A stretch of 64,000 nucleotides of DNA from QPIN01 sp965224575 (GTDB taxonomy: Bacteria; Pseudomonadota; Gammaproteobacteria; Methylococcales; Methylomonadaceae), in assembly GCA_965224575.1 (NCBI GenBank), contig CBDCZQ010000006.1, positions 1,054,001 through 1,118,000 on the forward strand, read 5' to 3'. A program made the position numbers and the translations under genes. The number at the start of each line of letters is the position of its first letter. Positions within the stretch are counted from its first letter, which is position 1. Below are positions 56,236 to 64,000 of this stretch, one piece after another. The notes under the pieces were generated by a model. That model was not told where the DNA came from, ran no database searches, and saw only the letters and a program-made list of their open reading frames with translations.

Positions 56236-57018
56236 ATGTTAGCTTATCCACAAATAGATCCAGTCGCAATTGCATTGGGACCATTAAAAATTCACTGGTA
56301 TGGTCTGATGTATTTGATCGGTTTTGCTGCTGTTTGGTTATTAGGAAAAAAACGGGCAGAAAAACCATATTCAGTAATTAAACCTGCAGCAATGGAAGAC
56401 TTGGTTTATTACGGAGCCTTGGGTGTCATACTAGGTGGGAGAATAGGTTATATTTTATTTTATAATTTTGCTCGCTTTATTAATGATCCTATTATTTTGT
56501 TTAAACTTTGGGAAGGTGGGATGTCTTTTCATGGTGGAATGATAGGTGTATTTATTACCATGTGGTGGTTTGCAAAAAAACAAAATTGCACCATGGTTGA
56601 ACTGACTGATCATATTTCACCTCTTGTTCCAATTGGACTAGGCGCGGGTCGAATTGGAAATTTTATTAATGCAGAGTTATGGGGGAAAACATCAGATGTT
56701 CCCTGGGCAATGGTTTTTCCAAATGGTGGGCCCTTGGCTAGACATCCATCACAACTATATGAAGCTCTATTAGAAGGTTTATTTTTGTTTGCTATTTTAT
56801 GGTTCTATACTCGTAAGCAAAGGCCTGTGATGGCACCTACAGGGTTAGTTTTATTTCTATATGGTTGTTTTAGGTTTTTTGTAGAGTTTTTTAGATTACC
56901 CGATGCTCATTTAGGATACTTGGCATTAGATTGGCTAACTATGGGGCAGATATTATCAACACCAATGATTATGATTGGTGCAGGATTATTTTTTTATGCC
57001 TATAAAAAAGCAGCATGA
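56236..57018 (+). CDS. lgt: Phosphatidylglycerol-prolipoprotein diacylglyceryl transferase
   Basis: First enzyme of lipoprotein maturation, in the inner membrane. The 260 residues have about seven helices and the signatures KIHWYGLMYLIGF, GGMSFHGGMIG and GAGRIGNFINAELWGK. It overlaps thyA by four bases (ATGA), a common pairing. Several lipoproteins in this window would be its substrates. Confidence 0.97.
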   Translation: MLAYPQIDPVAIALGPLKIHWYGLMYLIGFAAVWLLGKKRAEKPYSVIKPAAMEDLVYYGALGVILGGRIGYILFYNFARFINDPIILFKLWEGGMSFHGGMIGVFITMWWFAKKQNCTMVELTDHISPLVPIGLGAGRIGNFINAELWGKTSDVPWAMVFPNGGPLARHPSQLYEALLEGLFLFAILWFYTRKQRPVMAPTGLVLFLYGCFRFFVEFFRLPDAHLGYLALDWLTMGQILSTPMIMIGAGLFFYAYKKAA

Positions 57019-57848
57019 AACAATATTTAGAATTGTTGGATAAAATACTTAATGAGGGTATTCAAAAAGGAGATAGAACTGGCAGTGGAACATTGTCTAT
57101 TTTTGCCCATCAAATGCGTTTTGATTTACAACAGGGTTTTCCTTTAATAACCACAAAAAAAGTACACTTAAAATCCATACTTCATGAATTATTATGGTTT
57201 TTAAAAGGTGATACCAATATTGCTTATTTAAAACAGCATAATGTAAAAATCTGGGATGAGTGGGCAGATGAAGAGGGTGAGCTAGGGCCTGTATATGGCC
57301 ATCAATGGAGATCATGGCCAACGCCAGAAGGGCAGTCAATAGATCAGATAGCGATGATTATTAAACAATTAAAAGAAACGCCCAATAGCCGAAGAATTAT
57401 CGTATCTGCTTGGAATGTAGCAGATTTACCAGATGAAACAAGGAGTGCACAAGCTAATGTAGCCGATGGAAAAATGGCCTTGCCGGCATGTCACGCATTT
57501 TTTCAATTCTATGTAGCTAATGGAAAGCTCTCTTGTCAGCTCTACCAGCGCAGCTGTGATACGTTTTTAGGTTTACCATTCAATATTGCCAGTTATGCAT
57601 TATTGACGCATATGGTGGCTCAGCAGTGCGATTTTGACGTGGGCGAGTTTATCTGGACAGGAGGCGATGTACATTTGTATTTAAATCATCAACAACAAGC
57701 AAAATTACAATTGACTCGACAACCTTATCAGTTACCTAAGCTAAAGATTAATTCAAGGCCTGATACAATTTTTGATTATAAGTTTGAAGATTTTGAGATT
57801 GAGGAATATCAAGCGCATGAACATATAAAAGCAGCTATTTCTATTTGA
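57015..57848 (+). CDS. thyA: Thymidylate synthase
   Basis: Makes dTMP from dUMP with methylene-tetrahydrofolate. The 277-residue protein has GDRTGSGTLSIFAHQMRFDL, the WDEWADEEGELGPVYGHQWR segment, the catalytic cysteine in LPACHAFFQFYV and the nucleotide-binding RSCDTFLGLPFNIASYA. It is fused in operon fashion to lgt. Confidence 0.98.
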   Translation: MKQYLELLDKILNEGIQKGDRTGSGTLSIFAHQMRFDLQQGFPLITTKKVHLKSILHELLWFLKGDTNIAYLKQHNVKIWDEWADEEGELGPVYGHQWRSWPTPEGQSIDQIAMIIKQLKETPNSRRIIVSAWNVADLPDETRSAQANVADGKMALPACHAFFQFYVANGKLSCQLYQRSCDTFLGLPFNIASYALLTHMVAQQCDFDVGEFIWTGGDVHLYLNHQQQAKLQLTRQPYQLPKLKINSRPDTIFDYKFEDFEIEEYQAHEHIKAAISI

Positions 57849-57893
57849 TATTATTTTTCATCGTTGGGTGATAGTGGAGATTTTTACAGACTT

Positions 57894-58580
57894 ATGAACA
57901 ACGCAACAAAGAAACTTCTATTTATTATCTTGTTATTATTGAGCGGTAGCTGTTTTGCTCATGGAGTTGATAGTAGTACTGAACAATTTCTAACCACTAA
58001 TCGTGATGCTGCCATTGCTCCATTTCTTTATATTGGCGCAAAACATATGCTAACGGGATATGATCATTTATTATTTTTGCTTGGCGTTATATTTTTTCTG
58101 TTTCGTGGCCGAGATATTTTAATTTACGTCAGTCTATTTACCTTAGGACATAGTTTAACTTTATTAGGTGGAGTATTAAATCAAATTAGTGTAAATGCCT
58201 ATTTGATTGATGCGATTATTGGTTTTTCAATTGTCTATAAAGGATTTGATAATTTAGGTGGTTTTAAAAGAGTACTTGGCTTTCAACCAAATACAAAAAT
58301 TGCTGTTTTAATTTTTGGGCTATTTCATGGTTTTGGTTTAGCCACAAAATTACAAAACTTTGATTTACCTCAAGAAAATTTATTTGTAAACCTGTTAGCC
58401 TTTAATGTAGGTGTGGAAGTAGGGCAATGTATAGCATTACTTTTTATTCTGACATTATTAGGTTTTTGGCGTAGGCATTCCAGTTACTATAAATTTTCAA
58501 CCATAACAAATACTTTACTTATGTCTGGAGGTTTCGTATTACTGGGCTATCAATTAACTGCTTATTTCACAACACTTTAA
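57894..58580 (+). CDS. HupE/UreJ-family membrane protein
   Basis: I start at ATG 57894 rather than TTG 57864, giving a signal peptide (MNNATKKLLFIILLLLSGSC, then FAHG) and 228 residues. The HupE/UreJ hallmark GYDHLLFLLGV with the conserved His and Asp and the later FTLGHSLTLLGG, LFHGFGLA are present among six or so helices, a pattern proposed to carry nickel or cobalt. No hydrogenase or urease genes are in the window, so the metal link is not supported by context. It is followed by a partner membrane-anchored gene after one base. Confidence 0.85.
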   Translation: MNNATKKLLFIILLLLSGSCFAHGVDSSTEQFLTTNRDAAIAPFLYIGAKHMLTGYDHLLFLLGVIFFLFRGRDILIYVSLFTLGHSLTLLGGVLNQISVNAYLIDAIIGFSIVYKGFDNLGGFKRVLGFQPNTKIAVLIFGLFHGFGLATKLQNFDLPQENLFVNLLAFNVGVEVGQCIALLFILTLLGFWRRHSSYYKFSTITNTLLMSGGFVLLGYQLTAYFTTL

Positions 58581-58581
58581 A

Positions 58582-59118
58582 ATGAATACTATTCCACAGC
58601 CTTCTGTTAAATCATTATTAATAGCTTGTTTTTTTTCAATTATATTAGCCACTATTATTTTGCTGGTTGCAGTATTACCAGCAGAATTTAATATAGATCC
58701 GACTGGGCTTGGAAAGAAGTTTGGATTAACCGTGTTATCACAAAAAGAAAATGAGACAGCTAAACCGTCTGTAGTTTCTTGTTCTGATCAACCGGAATGG
58801 AAAGATACAGTACTTATTAAGCTTCCTGCTAATAGTGAGCTTGAATATAAATTTAGTATTAATAAAGATGAAAAGTTTGAATTTGTCTGGAATACTAATG
58901 ATAGTACAAAATTATATTTTGACTTTCATGGTGAACCCAAAGGAGATACCACGGGTTATTTTAAAAGTTATAAAGTCACCACAGATAGTCAATCCAGTGG
59001 TTCTTTAGTTGCACCTTTCACCGGTGTTCATGGTTGGTACTGGAAAAATAAAACGAATAAGGATGTCACGATAAATTTAAATACTCGCGGCAATTACAAA
59101 ATAGTAGGTTTGCTGTAA
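58582..59118 (+). CDS. Membrane-anchored extracytoplasmic protein next to HupE
   Basis: The 178-residue protein has one N-terminal helix (about 12-34, SLLIACFFSIILATIILLVA) and a soluble outer domain with LPANSELEYKFSINKDEKFE, FDFHGEPKGD and GVHGWYWKNKTNKDVTINL. It belongs to a family that databases call transmembrane anchor protein and that is often encoded next to HupE-like proteins. The domain looks like a beta-sandwich with a conserved His-Gly-Trp patch. The one-base gap to the HupE gene indicates joint function. Confidence 0.72.
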   Translation: MNTIPQPSVKSLLIACFFSIILATIILLVAVLPAEFNIDPTGLGKKFGLTVLSQKENETAKPSVVSCSDQPEWKDTVLIKLPANSELEYKFSINKDEKFEFVWNTNDSTKLYFDFHGEPKGDTTGYFKSYKVTTDSQSSGSLVAPFTGVHGWYWKNKTNKDVTINLNTRGNYKIVGLL

Positions 59119-59185
59119 CCTAAATAAATAATTAAAACTTAACGATCATCTGGTTTGTTTAGGTTTAAATGTACTGGAGAGGAAG

Positions 59186-60319
59186 TTGAGTTTAAATAGC
59201 TATGATAATGTTGATAGGGGGCAATTAGCAAAAGATCTTAATGCGATTTATAAACATGTTTTAACAAGAATTGGGGAGCCGGATTTTCAGCATTTAAAGA
59301 AAATGGAACGTTGGGGTAGGGTATGTTCAATACTTGGTTACGGAACGGCATGGATTATTCCGAATCCTGTTTCTGCTTTATTGATGAGTCAAGGTAGTTT
59401 TACACGCTGGACACAACTGACACATCCAGTTGTTCATAAAGGTTATGACAAAATTGCAGACATTCCTCCTCGATACACCAGTAAAAAGTTTGCAAAGGGT
59501 TGGCGACGTTTTCTTGACTGGTCAGATTGGATTACACCTGCTGGCTGGCATCAAGAACATGATGTGTTGCACCATTATAACCTGGGGGAAAAACTTGATC
59601 CTGATCATTTACAACACAATATGGAATGGCTTAGACAATCTAACGTACCAATGTGGCTAAGGTTTATAATTGTTGGCGCTTTTACAACAGTGTGGAAAAT
59701 ATTGTATTACACACCGAGAACCCATAAAGAATTAAGGCTGAGTAGTGCACGCCAAAGAGGGGAAGGTTTGCCAGAAATGACACGAAAAGGAGCATGGAGC
59801 CTATATACCAAAGAAGGGAAAGCGTTATGGTTTCAAAGTTTTTTACCTTATATTAGTTTTCGTTTTGTTTTACTTCCTTTGCTATTTATACCGATAAGTG
59901 GAATAGCTGCACTGAATGTATTGTTGAATTCAATTATGGCAGAAGCATTGATTAACATGCATTCATTTTTAGTGATTGTACCGAATCATGCTGGAGATGA
60001 TGTAATGATGTTTGATGAAAAAGGTAAAGGACGGGGAGAGTTTTATTTGCGTCAGATTCTTGGATCAGTAAATTACCCTACAGGATCAGATTTTAATGAC
60101 TTTTTCTATGGCTGGTTAAATTATCAAATAGAGCATCACTTATGGCCGGATATTCCTTTAAGCCAATATCAATATGTTCAACCTAAAGTAGTCGAGGTGT
60201 GCAAAAAACATGGGATACCTTATCGTCAGGAATCTGTATTCAAAAGACTATTTAAGGCGGTTGATATTATGGTTGGACGGACTTCTATGTTGAAACCTAT
60301 GAAAGCAGTAGAGGTTTGA
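59186..60319 (+). CDS. Membrane fatty acid desaturase
   Basis: Di-iron membrane desaturase of 377 residues. The start is TTG at 59186, supported by GGAGAGGA just upstream; no in-frame ATG lies before the first conserved region. Histidine boxes are visible: HQEHDVLHHYN, NMHSFLVIVPNHAGDD and QIEHHLWPD. The last box has the QXXHH form seen in front-end-type desaturases. It would introduce double bonds into acyl chains or a related lipid; regiospecificity cannot be told. Confidence 0.88.
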   Translation: MSLNSYDNVDRGQLAKDLNAIYKHVLTRIGEPDFQHLKKMERWGRVCSILGYGTAWIIPNPVSALLMSQGSFTRWTQLTHPVVHKGYDKIADIPPRYTSKKFAKGWRRFLDWSDWITPAGWHQEHDVLHHYNLGEKLDPDHLQHNMEWLRQSNVPMWLRFIIVGAFTTVWKILYYTPRTHKELRLSSARQRGEGLPEMTRKGAWSLYTKEGKALWFQSFLPYISFRFVLLPLLFIPISGIAALNVLLNSIMAEALINMHSFLVIVPNHAGDDVMMFDEKGKGRGEFYLRQILGSVNYPTGSDFNDFFYGWLNYQIEHHLWPDIPLSQYQYVQPKVVEVCKKHGIPYRQESVFKRLFKAVDIMVGRTSMLKPMKAVEV

Positions 60320-60704
60320 AATGATATGCTTTTATTTTAGGTTTTAATCTCCTAGCATACACAAATTGTTAGCTTCGAGGAAAATTTTCCTTAGTAGAAA
60401 CGGTATAATATGCTTTCGCTATTGCACCTACGGGAAGTACGGCTTACCCGTTATACCTATAAGCAACAATTTGAAATTTCATGCAGTGGAATACTGCCAG
60501 AGCATGGGGAAGCTTTATGCTTTTGTAACTTGTCTGGATGTTCAAAGTCATGGTAAAGGAAAAAGCAAAAAATGCTATTGGGGTGAGGTAACAAGCCATC
60601 ATAATGCGGAGGATATTTTAGAAGTCATGAAGCTTGGTGGAAAGTGGGACAATATTCCTTAACGCGAATTAATTGATAAAGAAACACCTTAAAGGGGAAA
60701 TTCT
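60320..60704. other. Degraded region at the start of the accessory island
   Basis: A plus-strand frame at 60366-60662 (98 codons, TTG start) ends in a sensible-looking tail (GKGKSKKCYWGEVTSHHNAE, LGGKWDNIP) but has no ribosome site, and its N-terminal part runs through an inverted repeat: GGTATAA (60400-60406) against TTATACC (60450-60456), enclosing ACGGG...CCCGT. I read it as the remnant of a gene whose 5' end was replaced by a repeat. No family recognised. Confidence 0.35.
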
Positions 60705-60890
60705 ATGCAAACTGCAAAACAAGCGGCAACACAGATTATTAATCAGGTATCAGATCAAGCAAGCTGGGATGAGATCATGTATGAATTTTATGTCAAGCAG
60801 AAGATTGAGAAAGGACTTAAAGCGGTTGGGGATGGCCGTACTGTTTCCCATGAAGATGCAAAAAGACGGTTGTTAGGCAATGCAGGTTAG
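60705..60890 (+). CDS. Antitoxin of a ParE-type toxin-antitoxin pair
   Basis: The 61-residue protein, mostly helical (MQTAKQAATQIINQVSDQAS, EIMYEFYVKQKIEKGLKAV), ends SHEDAKRRLLGN, a common antitoxin tail. It is placed directly before a ParE-like toxin and overlaps it by 11 bases, the normal antitoxin-first arrangement. A GGGGAA site precedes the ATG. It would neutralise the toxin and repress the operon. The frame is intact. Confidence 0.75.
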   Translation: MQTAKQAATQIINQVSDQASWDEIMYEFYVKQKIEKGLKAVGDGRTVSHEDAKRRLLGNAG

Positions 60891-61190
60891 ATGGACTGAA
60901 CCTGCACTGGAAGATAGGAGGGTATTCAAGATTATATTGCTAAAGACTCTAGCTTTTATGCCCGACAATTTATTGAACGTATTTTTGAAGTGACTAAAAA
61001 TCTGGAAATTTTCCCAGATTTAGGCCGAAAAGTACCGGAAGCTGAAGAAAGAGAAGATGTTAGAGAATTGATCTTTCAGGGCTACCGGATTATTTATTTA
61101 CGCCAGACCGATTTCATTTATATCGTGGCCGTGATTCATGGAAGTCGGGATTTGCCAGGGATGGATGATAAACCTTGGGATGCACAATAA
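60880..61190 (+). pseudogene. ParE-family toxin, frameshifted near the N-terminus
   Basis: The first 12 codons (MQVRWTEPALED) match a RelE/ParE N-terminus. At about 60916 one base is missing; the rest continues in another frame with the full ParE pattern: EGIQDYIAKDSSFYARQFIE, IFPDLGRKVPE, IFQGYRIIYLRQ and VIHGSRDLP. Joined, the product would have about 103 residues. ParE toxins block gyrase. As written the toxin is not made, while the antitoxin upstream remains intact, so the module seems disarmed. Confidence 0.75.
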
Positions 61191-61212
61191 AAGTCAGTGA
61201 AGGGAATCAATA

Positions 61213-61452
61213 ATGTGGCATTGCAAGACCCGACCCCATTCTTTCCTTAAAAAGATCGCTACAGCTTTTCATGTCATCACTGACTGGCTAGTTTTTGAGG
61301 AAAATGAACGAGATTTACCTAACAGTCTGCAACTAAAATTTGAAGCAGTTACTCAGATGTCAAATGAAGATCAGTGTACCGTACAATCGTTGATTGATGG
61401 CATGATTTTAAAACATACGGCTAGTCAGTTAGCCGTTGCTGATAAAAGATAA
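61213..61452 (+). pseudogene. C-terminal remnant of an XRE-family regulator
   Basis: The 79-codon frame matches only the C-terminal part of helix-turn-helix regulators: LKKIATAFHVITDWLVFEEN, LQLKFEAVTQMSNEDQ and LIDGMILKH. The DNA-binding helices that should precede LKKIATAF are absent, replaced by an unrelated start (MWHCKTRPHSF). A GAAGGGA site in front of the ATG means it could still be translated. I treat it as a truncated gene. Confidence 0.6.
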
Positions 61453-61488
61453 GAGTATAAGCACCAAAGTAAGAATGAGGATTTAATA

Positions 61489-61728
61489 ATGGCAATAACT
61501 ATGCACAATACCCAGATATTGATGGACAAGATTCAATCGCTCCCGAATGATCGGATTACAGAGGTGGAAGATTTTGTTGATTTTCTAAAGGAACGAGTCA
61601 GACTTAGGAAAACAATCACGACTAAGACTAATAAGCAATCGCTGGATTTTCCCGTGGATGATTTGGGTGTTTGGCCTGAAGGATTGAGCCTGAGCAGAGA
61701 GGATATGTATGGCGATAATGGACGCTGA
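61489..61728 (+). CDS. VapB-type antitoxin (DUF2281-like)
   Basis: The 79-residue protein has the helix pattern LMDKIQSLPNDRITEVEDFV followed by DFLKERVRLR, as in small DUF2281-type antitoxins, and a flexible C-terminus (WPEGLSLSREDMYGDNGR) that would wrap the toxin. A GAGGA site precedes the ATG. Its end overlaps the PIN toxin by 20 bases. Confidence 0.75.
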   Translation: MAITMHNTQILMDKIQSLPNDRITEVEDFVDFLKERVRLRKTITTKTNKQSLDFPVDDLGVWPEGLSLSREDMYGDNGR

Positions 61729-62167
61729 ACCGCTTTTTATTGATACCAATATTCTGATTTACGCCAATGTTGCCAGTGCGCCTTTTCATCAACAGGCATT
61801 TGATACGCTGAAGAGAGTACAGCAATCTGAACGCCCTTTGTGGATTAGTCGTCAGGTTTTGCGGGAGTTTATCTCTGCCCGTACTCGACCACAGACTTTT
61901 GCTAAACCTTCAACACCCGAGGTAGTGATCGAACGAGTAAGATATTTAGAGGGACAGTTTCGGGTCGCAGATGATGTGGCAATAGTGACTGAACAGCTGA
62001 TCAGACTGTTGGGTGAATTCAAGACCGGCGGTAAACAGGTGCATGATGCCAATATCGTGGCGACGATGCTGGCTTATGATATTCCTTGTTTGCTGACTCA
62101 TAATATTCAGGATTTTAAGCGGTTTGAGGGATTAATAAAAATTGAATCCATTGAATCAAATGGCTAA
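61709..62167 (+). CDS. vapC: VapC-like PIN-domain toxin
   Basis: The 152-residue PIN-domain ribonuclease has the acidic site complete: Asp12 (FIDTNIL), Glu53 (VLREF), Asp113 (HDANIVATM) and Asp135 (HNIQDF). PIN toxins cleave tRNA or rRNA and are held by VapB. The start is ATG 61709, or ATG 61718 three codons on. Local GC is visibly higher than in the core genes, which suggests acquisition by transfer. Both members of this pair are intact. Confidence 0.88.
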   Translation: MAIMDAEPLFIDTNILIYANVASAPFHQQAFDTLKRVQQSERPLWISRQVLREFISARTRPQTFAKPSTPEVVIERVRYLEGQFRVADDVAIVTEQLIRLLGEFKTGGKQVHDANIVATMLAYDIPCLLTHNIQDFKRFEGLIKIESIESNG

Positions 62168-62205
62168 GGGAATACATTATCTGCTTGTTGTTTGAAACGT
62201 TAAGA

Positions 62206-62224
62206 ACGGGGTAACATACCCCGT
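62206..62224. terminator. 8-bp GC-rich hairpin after vapC
   Basis: ACGGGGTA (62206-62213) and TACCCCGT (62217-62224) form a perfect stem with a three-base loop, 39 bases after the vapC stop. No T-run follows, so it may be a factor-assisted terminator. Confidence 0.4.
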
Positions 62225-62295
62225 CCCGCTCAATGAACATTAAAAGCTATTCTCAGGCAGGCTGATATTACAACTGATCAGTTTTTAAATGCTTC

Positions 62296-62325
62296 GTAGG
62301 GCGGAAAAGTGAAGTGCATTCCGCC
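62296..62325 (+). repeat. REP-like hairpin of a second class
   Basis: GTAG (62296-62299) is followed by GGCGGAA (62300-62306) and TTCCGCC (62319-62325), the REP layout with a different stem from the pairs near 20-22 kb. A related inverted half, CGTAAGGCGGAACC on the minus strand, lies near 62390, suggesting a decayed pair. Confidence 0.6.
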
Positions 62326-62416
62326 AAACTCATCAATAACAGATAAGTCATCATGTATATCAATGTCGGAAAACGCTGTCGCTATTCCAACTTACGGTTC
62401 CGCCTTACGGGTTGAT

Positions 62417-62866
62417 TTACCTAATCAAATAACTTTTGATTTTGCGATCTTCAGTAATCATGTCATCTAAAATAGCTATCAGTCCACCATTGGTGGTATC
62501 CCAAATTTCAGTGGCATTTATAAAAAAGTTAATTACATCATCTAAAGATTCATCATCGTGGTAAGTTGTCATAACATGTGAATAGGGTTTATTTTTCAAC
62601 AAGCCTTCTTGTTCTAAAACTAAATCATCAACAAAATCATGAAGCTGTTCAGCATAAGTTCCAACACAAACAAAATATGAACAACCTTTGTCTAACAAGA
62701 ATAAAATCAGATTGTTAAGTAAATCAGAGGAAATAGAGTCAATACTCCATGCAGTGACTAGAGATACACATGGAACCATCTGACTTTCATCAAGTTCTTT
62801 TGCTAAAGAACTTTTATTGCATATAACTAAAGGTCTATTATTAGAATATTTATAAACGGAAGCCAC
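62417..62866 (-). CDS. Unknown protein, possible immunity partner
   Basis: The 149-residue protein starts at GTG 62866 directly after the stop of the small upstream frame, with an AAGGGGAA ribosome site inside that frame, so the two are coupled. It is acidic, with a predicted alternating alpha/beta pattern (LLNNLILFLLDKGCSYFVCV then TYAEQLHDFVDDLVLEQ) and the motif TTYHDDESLDDVINFF. I do not recognise the family firmly. Acidity, size and position after a toxin-tail-like frame fit an immunity protein, by inference. Confidence 0.55.
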   Translation of the reverse strand: MASVYKYSNNRPLVICNKSSLAKELDESQMVPCVSLVTAWSIDSISSDLLNNLILFLLDKGCSYFVCVGTYAEQLHDFVDDLVLEQEGLLKNKPYSHVMTTYHDDESLDDVINFFINATEIWDTTNGGLIAILDDMITEDRKIKSYLIR

Positions 62867-63061
62867 CTATAATTCCCCTTTATTGATCTTATCAATATTA
62901 TTTTTAAAGGTGTTAATCTCTTTCTCTAAGTGGTTAATACGTTTTTGCTGCTGTTTTTTTATGATATCTTTTGATAGATTTTCCATGCCAGGACGTACCG
63001 TTAAGTTATCTTTGAATTCCTGTACATTTTTCTGATGCCTAGCAATTTGTTTTTTTAACAT
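62867..63061 (-). CDS. 64-residue coiled-coil protein resembling the tail of a polymorphic toxin
   Basis: The frame encodes a basic, helical segment: QIARHQKNVQEFKDNLTVRP, GMENLSKDIIKKQQQKRINH, LEKEINTFKNNIDKI. From memory this RPGME...QQQ.RI.HL.KEI pattern resembles the very end of some large secreted toxins, but I cannot verify it here. There is no good ribosome site. The frame stays open upstream as far as a stop at 63119-63121, next to the transposase gene, which hints that an insertion cut off its 5' part. It is followed without a gap by the 149-codon gene. Confidence 0.4.
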   Translation of the reverse strand: MLKKQIARHQKNVQEFKDNLTVRPGMENLSKDIIKKQQQKRINHLEKEINTFKNNIDKINKGEL

Positions 63062-63123
63062 GGCTATGAACTTACCGCAGGTTGCCCAGTCAAAAATTTG
63101 AACTATAAAAAAGGAAGGTCATT

Positions 63124-64000
63124 ATGCAAACTGAAATGACGAGTTTCTGGGAATGGCAGCAACACTTTTCAGACGAGGAAGCCTGCCTAAAGCCATCGTT
63201 AAACTCAGATGGCCAGAAGGTTTTTGTTGCCCGCACTGTCACCATAAGAAAGGCTGGCTATTGCAAACACGCCATGTGTTTGAATGTGCAGACTGCCATT
63301 ATCATACTTCCATTACAGCAAATACCTTGTTTCACAATACAAAATTACCTCTGGTGAAATGGTTTTGGTGTATCTATTGGCTATCCTCCGATAAGAGCAG
63401 CATCTCTGCCTTGCGCTTAACCAAACTGATAGGGGTTTCATGGGTAACTGCACAACGGATGCTGAGGAAATTGAGAATAGCAATGGGAGATCAGAACAGT
63501 TTATATAAACTGACAGGAACCATTGAGTTGGATGATGCTTTTATCGGTGGCAAGCAAACTGGAAAGCGTGGGCGCGGAGCCGAAGGCAAGACTGCCATTT
63601 TAGTAGCCTGTGAGCATAATGATGGAAAGCCGGGGTTTGTCGCGATGAAAGCTGTGTCCAGTGTGAACAGAGAGAATGTAAGAAAATTTGCTCAGGAAAG
63701 CATTGAACCAGAACAAACCTTAAATACAGATGCACTCCACGCATTAAGAGTGCTTACAGAAGAGCATCACCATATCGCTAAAGTCACACCCTCTGAATTG
63801 GTTGATGAATGGCTACTGTGGGTTCATATAGTCATCAGCAATTTTAAAAGCTATTTGCTCGGAACTTATCATGGAGTGTCTGGTTTATATGTACAGGAAT
63901 ATCTGGATGAATTTTGCTATCGGCTAAATCGACGGTTTTGGGAAGAACAAATTCCTAACCGGTTATTGAGAGTCTGCGTCGTGCATAAGCCGATTTTTCT
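63124..64000 (+). pseudogene. IS1595-family (ISXO2-like) transposase, frameshifted and cut by the window end
   Basis: The first frame starts at 63124 (MQTEMTSFWEWQQHFSDEEA). At about 63190 one base is missing and the other frame carries the rest: a zinc-ribbon-like GFCCPHCHHKKGWLL and CADCHYHTS, then the catalytic IELDDAFIGGKQTGKRGRGA (Asp pair at 63531-63536), NTDALHALR, and the C-terminal NFKSYLLGTYHGVS and YRLNRRFWEEQI. The sequence stays open to the window edge. The order and motifs fit IS1595-type elements. Terminal repeats were not identified. Confidence 0.8.

Overview
This window is an AT-rich chromosome segment (GC in the mid-30s % by eye) from a gammaproteobacterium. It carries the replication-origin neighbourhood: mnmE-yidC-yidD-rnpA-rpmH run leftwards and dnaA-dnaN-recF-gyrB run rightwards from about 49.6 kb. 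PilS/PilR, glyQ/glyS as two subunits, gmhB-plsC, dsbB, and a PilZ-DUF1631-GGDEF-EAL protein all fit Gammaproteobacteria. I see no gene that fixes the order; lineages like Methylococcales or Thiotrichales are only a guess. No rRNA, tRNA or CRISPR array was recognised.

Layout. 0-2.4 kb: an FtsX-type ABC permease and a secreted protein with a duplicated motif. 2.7-6.8 kb: the overlapping mnmG-rsmG-parA-parB operon, here separated by about 39 kb from mnmE. 7.3-12.5 kb: leftward glyQ-glyS-gmhB-plsC-lipoprotein operon. 12.8-18.1 kb: rightward, mostly overlapping set encoding a spore-photolyase-like radical SAM protein, an SDR enzyme, a six-helix voltage-sensor-like K+ channel with an RCK domain, a separate TrkA-like protein, DsbB and a periplasmic methyltransferase-like protein. 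18.4-27.2 kb: priA, two small secreted proteins, purC and a 1282-residue c-di-GMP protein. 28-29.3 kb: two small secreted or lipoprotein genes. 29.4-34.1 kb: leftward XpaC / TelA / SPFH-GYF2 / double-zinc-ribbon operon, which I extend with a 42-residue lipoprotein at its head and a 34-residue membrane peptide at its tail. 34.6-45.7 kb: OmpA lipoprotein, TSUP exporter, cca, yajQ, MOSC, nadE, sucCD, pilSR. 45.7-57.8 kb: origin block, then lgt and thyA. 57.9-60.3 kb: HupE-like protein, membrane-anchored protein, desaturase. 60.3-64 kb: an accessory island of toxin-antitoxin genes, truncated regulators, a possible toxin-tail/immunity pair and a frameshifted IS1595-type transposase.

Replication and segregation signals. 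A putative oriC lies between dnaA and dnaN, with one perfect and two near-perfect DnaA boxes beside an AT-rich stretch. Two perfect parS sites sit 47 bp apart at the 3' end of recF, and the second contains the recF stop codon. Their partners ParA and ParB are encoded at 5.2-6.8 kb. A 16-bp hairpin holding a perfect DnaA box lies upstream of priA. The recF reading frame is broken by one base at CTT-AGC-TAA.

Repeats. Two families stand out. The first is a set of four paired REP (BIME-like) elements, each unit being a hairpin preceded by GTAG, with compensatory base changes. The second is a set of about 160-bp palindromes that share a related core but have long outer arms differing from copy to copy (five copies plus one isolated arm). 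Several intergenic gaps are explained by these elements.
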